Source: Stigonema ocellatum SAG 48.90 = DSM 106950
GTDB lineage: Bacteria; Cyanobacteriota; Cyanobacteriia; Cyanobacteriales; Nostocaceae
Direction: 5' to 3'
Assembly: GCA_016903675.1 (NCBI GenBank)
Contig: JADQBA010000001.1
Span: forward strand, 1-64,000
Length of the DNA stretch: 64,000 nucleotides
Both the position numbers and the translations under genes were made by a program. Under the pieces are notes generated by a model. It was not told the origin of the DNA, searched no databases, and saw nothing but the letters and a program-made list of their open reading frames with translations. Within the stretch, counting starts at the first letter, position 1, and each line of letters begins with the position of its first letter. Positions 63,890-64,000 of the stretch are shown piece by piece.

Positions 63890-63950
63890 CAGACGCTGAT
63901 TGATGGTAGACTAAGAAGGTGATTTGTTGATCAATTGGTGGGGGAGACAT
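63890..63950 (-). pseudogene. VOC-protein N-terminal remnant
   Basis: On the minus strand from 63950, the codons read MSPPPIDQQITFLVYHQSAS, versus MSHPPIEQQITFLYTHSLTV for the intact VOC gene at 62606. Similarity then stops. It is a partial copy (39 bp, 32 matching) of the start of that gene, near the end of the ParB-like gene. Confidence 0.7.
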
Positions 63951-64000
63951 GGTTTTTCTGGTACAGTTGGGACTTCTTCCGTGCAGGAGCGGTCACCAGC

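Overview
The window looks like chromosomal DNA of a filamentous, probably heterocyst-forming (Nostocales-type) cyanobacterium. The grounds are frequent GCGATCGC octamers (HIP1), cyanobacterial families (CRR6, DUF760, a DUF3685/Ycf55-like protein, a FurC-type regulator, DUF1361), no clear operons, and gene-poor intergenic DNA full of short tandem repeats (GGGGAGT-type, AACCAACA-type) and small mobile-looking inverted-repeat elements. The genus is inferred, not proven. I saw no rRNA, tRNA or CRISPR array by eye.

Layout. 0.25-15 kb: housekeeping genes separated by minisatellites (LysM/M23 protein, HtrA-type protease, ScpB, IspD, GT9/HAD pair, CRR6, FurC, DUF3685 protein, FAD oxidoreductase, CobD, HU, LapA-like protein, Fe-S PD-(D/E)XK nuclease). 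15-27 kb: propeller-transglutaminase protein, PPC-domain protein with an NRAMP-related transporter, RecF, a PEP-synthase-like enzyme carrying an in-frame repeat insert, a baeRF-type protein and a DUF1361 membrane protein. 27.3-29.7 kb: an IS607-type element with a frameshifted tnpA and an intact, zinc-ribbon-less tnpB. 31.4-42.6 kb: a glycogen/trehalose block on the plus strand (TreS-maltokinase fusion, GlgX, TreZ, TreY) that can turn glycogen and maltose into trehalose, as expected for desiccation or salt tolerance. 42.6-48 kb: accessory DNA with small repeat elements, an ISL3 transposase fragment and two paralogous small proteins with double-glycine-type leaders (bacteriocin or RiPP-like precursors). 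48-54.3 kb: a metal island (FTR1 permease, histidine-kinase remnant, cupredoxin, copper P1B-ATPase, HMA chaperone, CopM-like DUF305 protein) whose promoters share a MerR-type palindrome with a 20-bp spacer and CopR-like direct repeats. 54.5-64 kb: desaturase, glutaminase, exported small protein, DJ-1/PfpI protein, pentapeptide-repeat protein, a truncated KptA, a small membrane protein, a VOC protein, and an HTH regulator divergent from a ParB-like protein. This last pair is flanked by two imperfect copies of the VOC gene start.

The observations I rank highest are the paired leader-peptide genes with a shared upstream motif, the TnpB that has an intact RuvC triad but no cysteine knuckle, the dual MerR/CopR promoter architecture with an orphan copy, and the VOC-repeat-flanked regulator module. 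Other notable points are proteins that look catalytically altered (M23, FAD oxidoreductase, NRAMP-related), repeats that expanded in frame inside genes, and at least five families of short inverted-repeat elements, one of which sits directly in front of the cupredoxin start codon.
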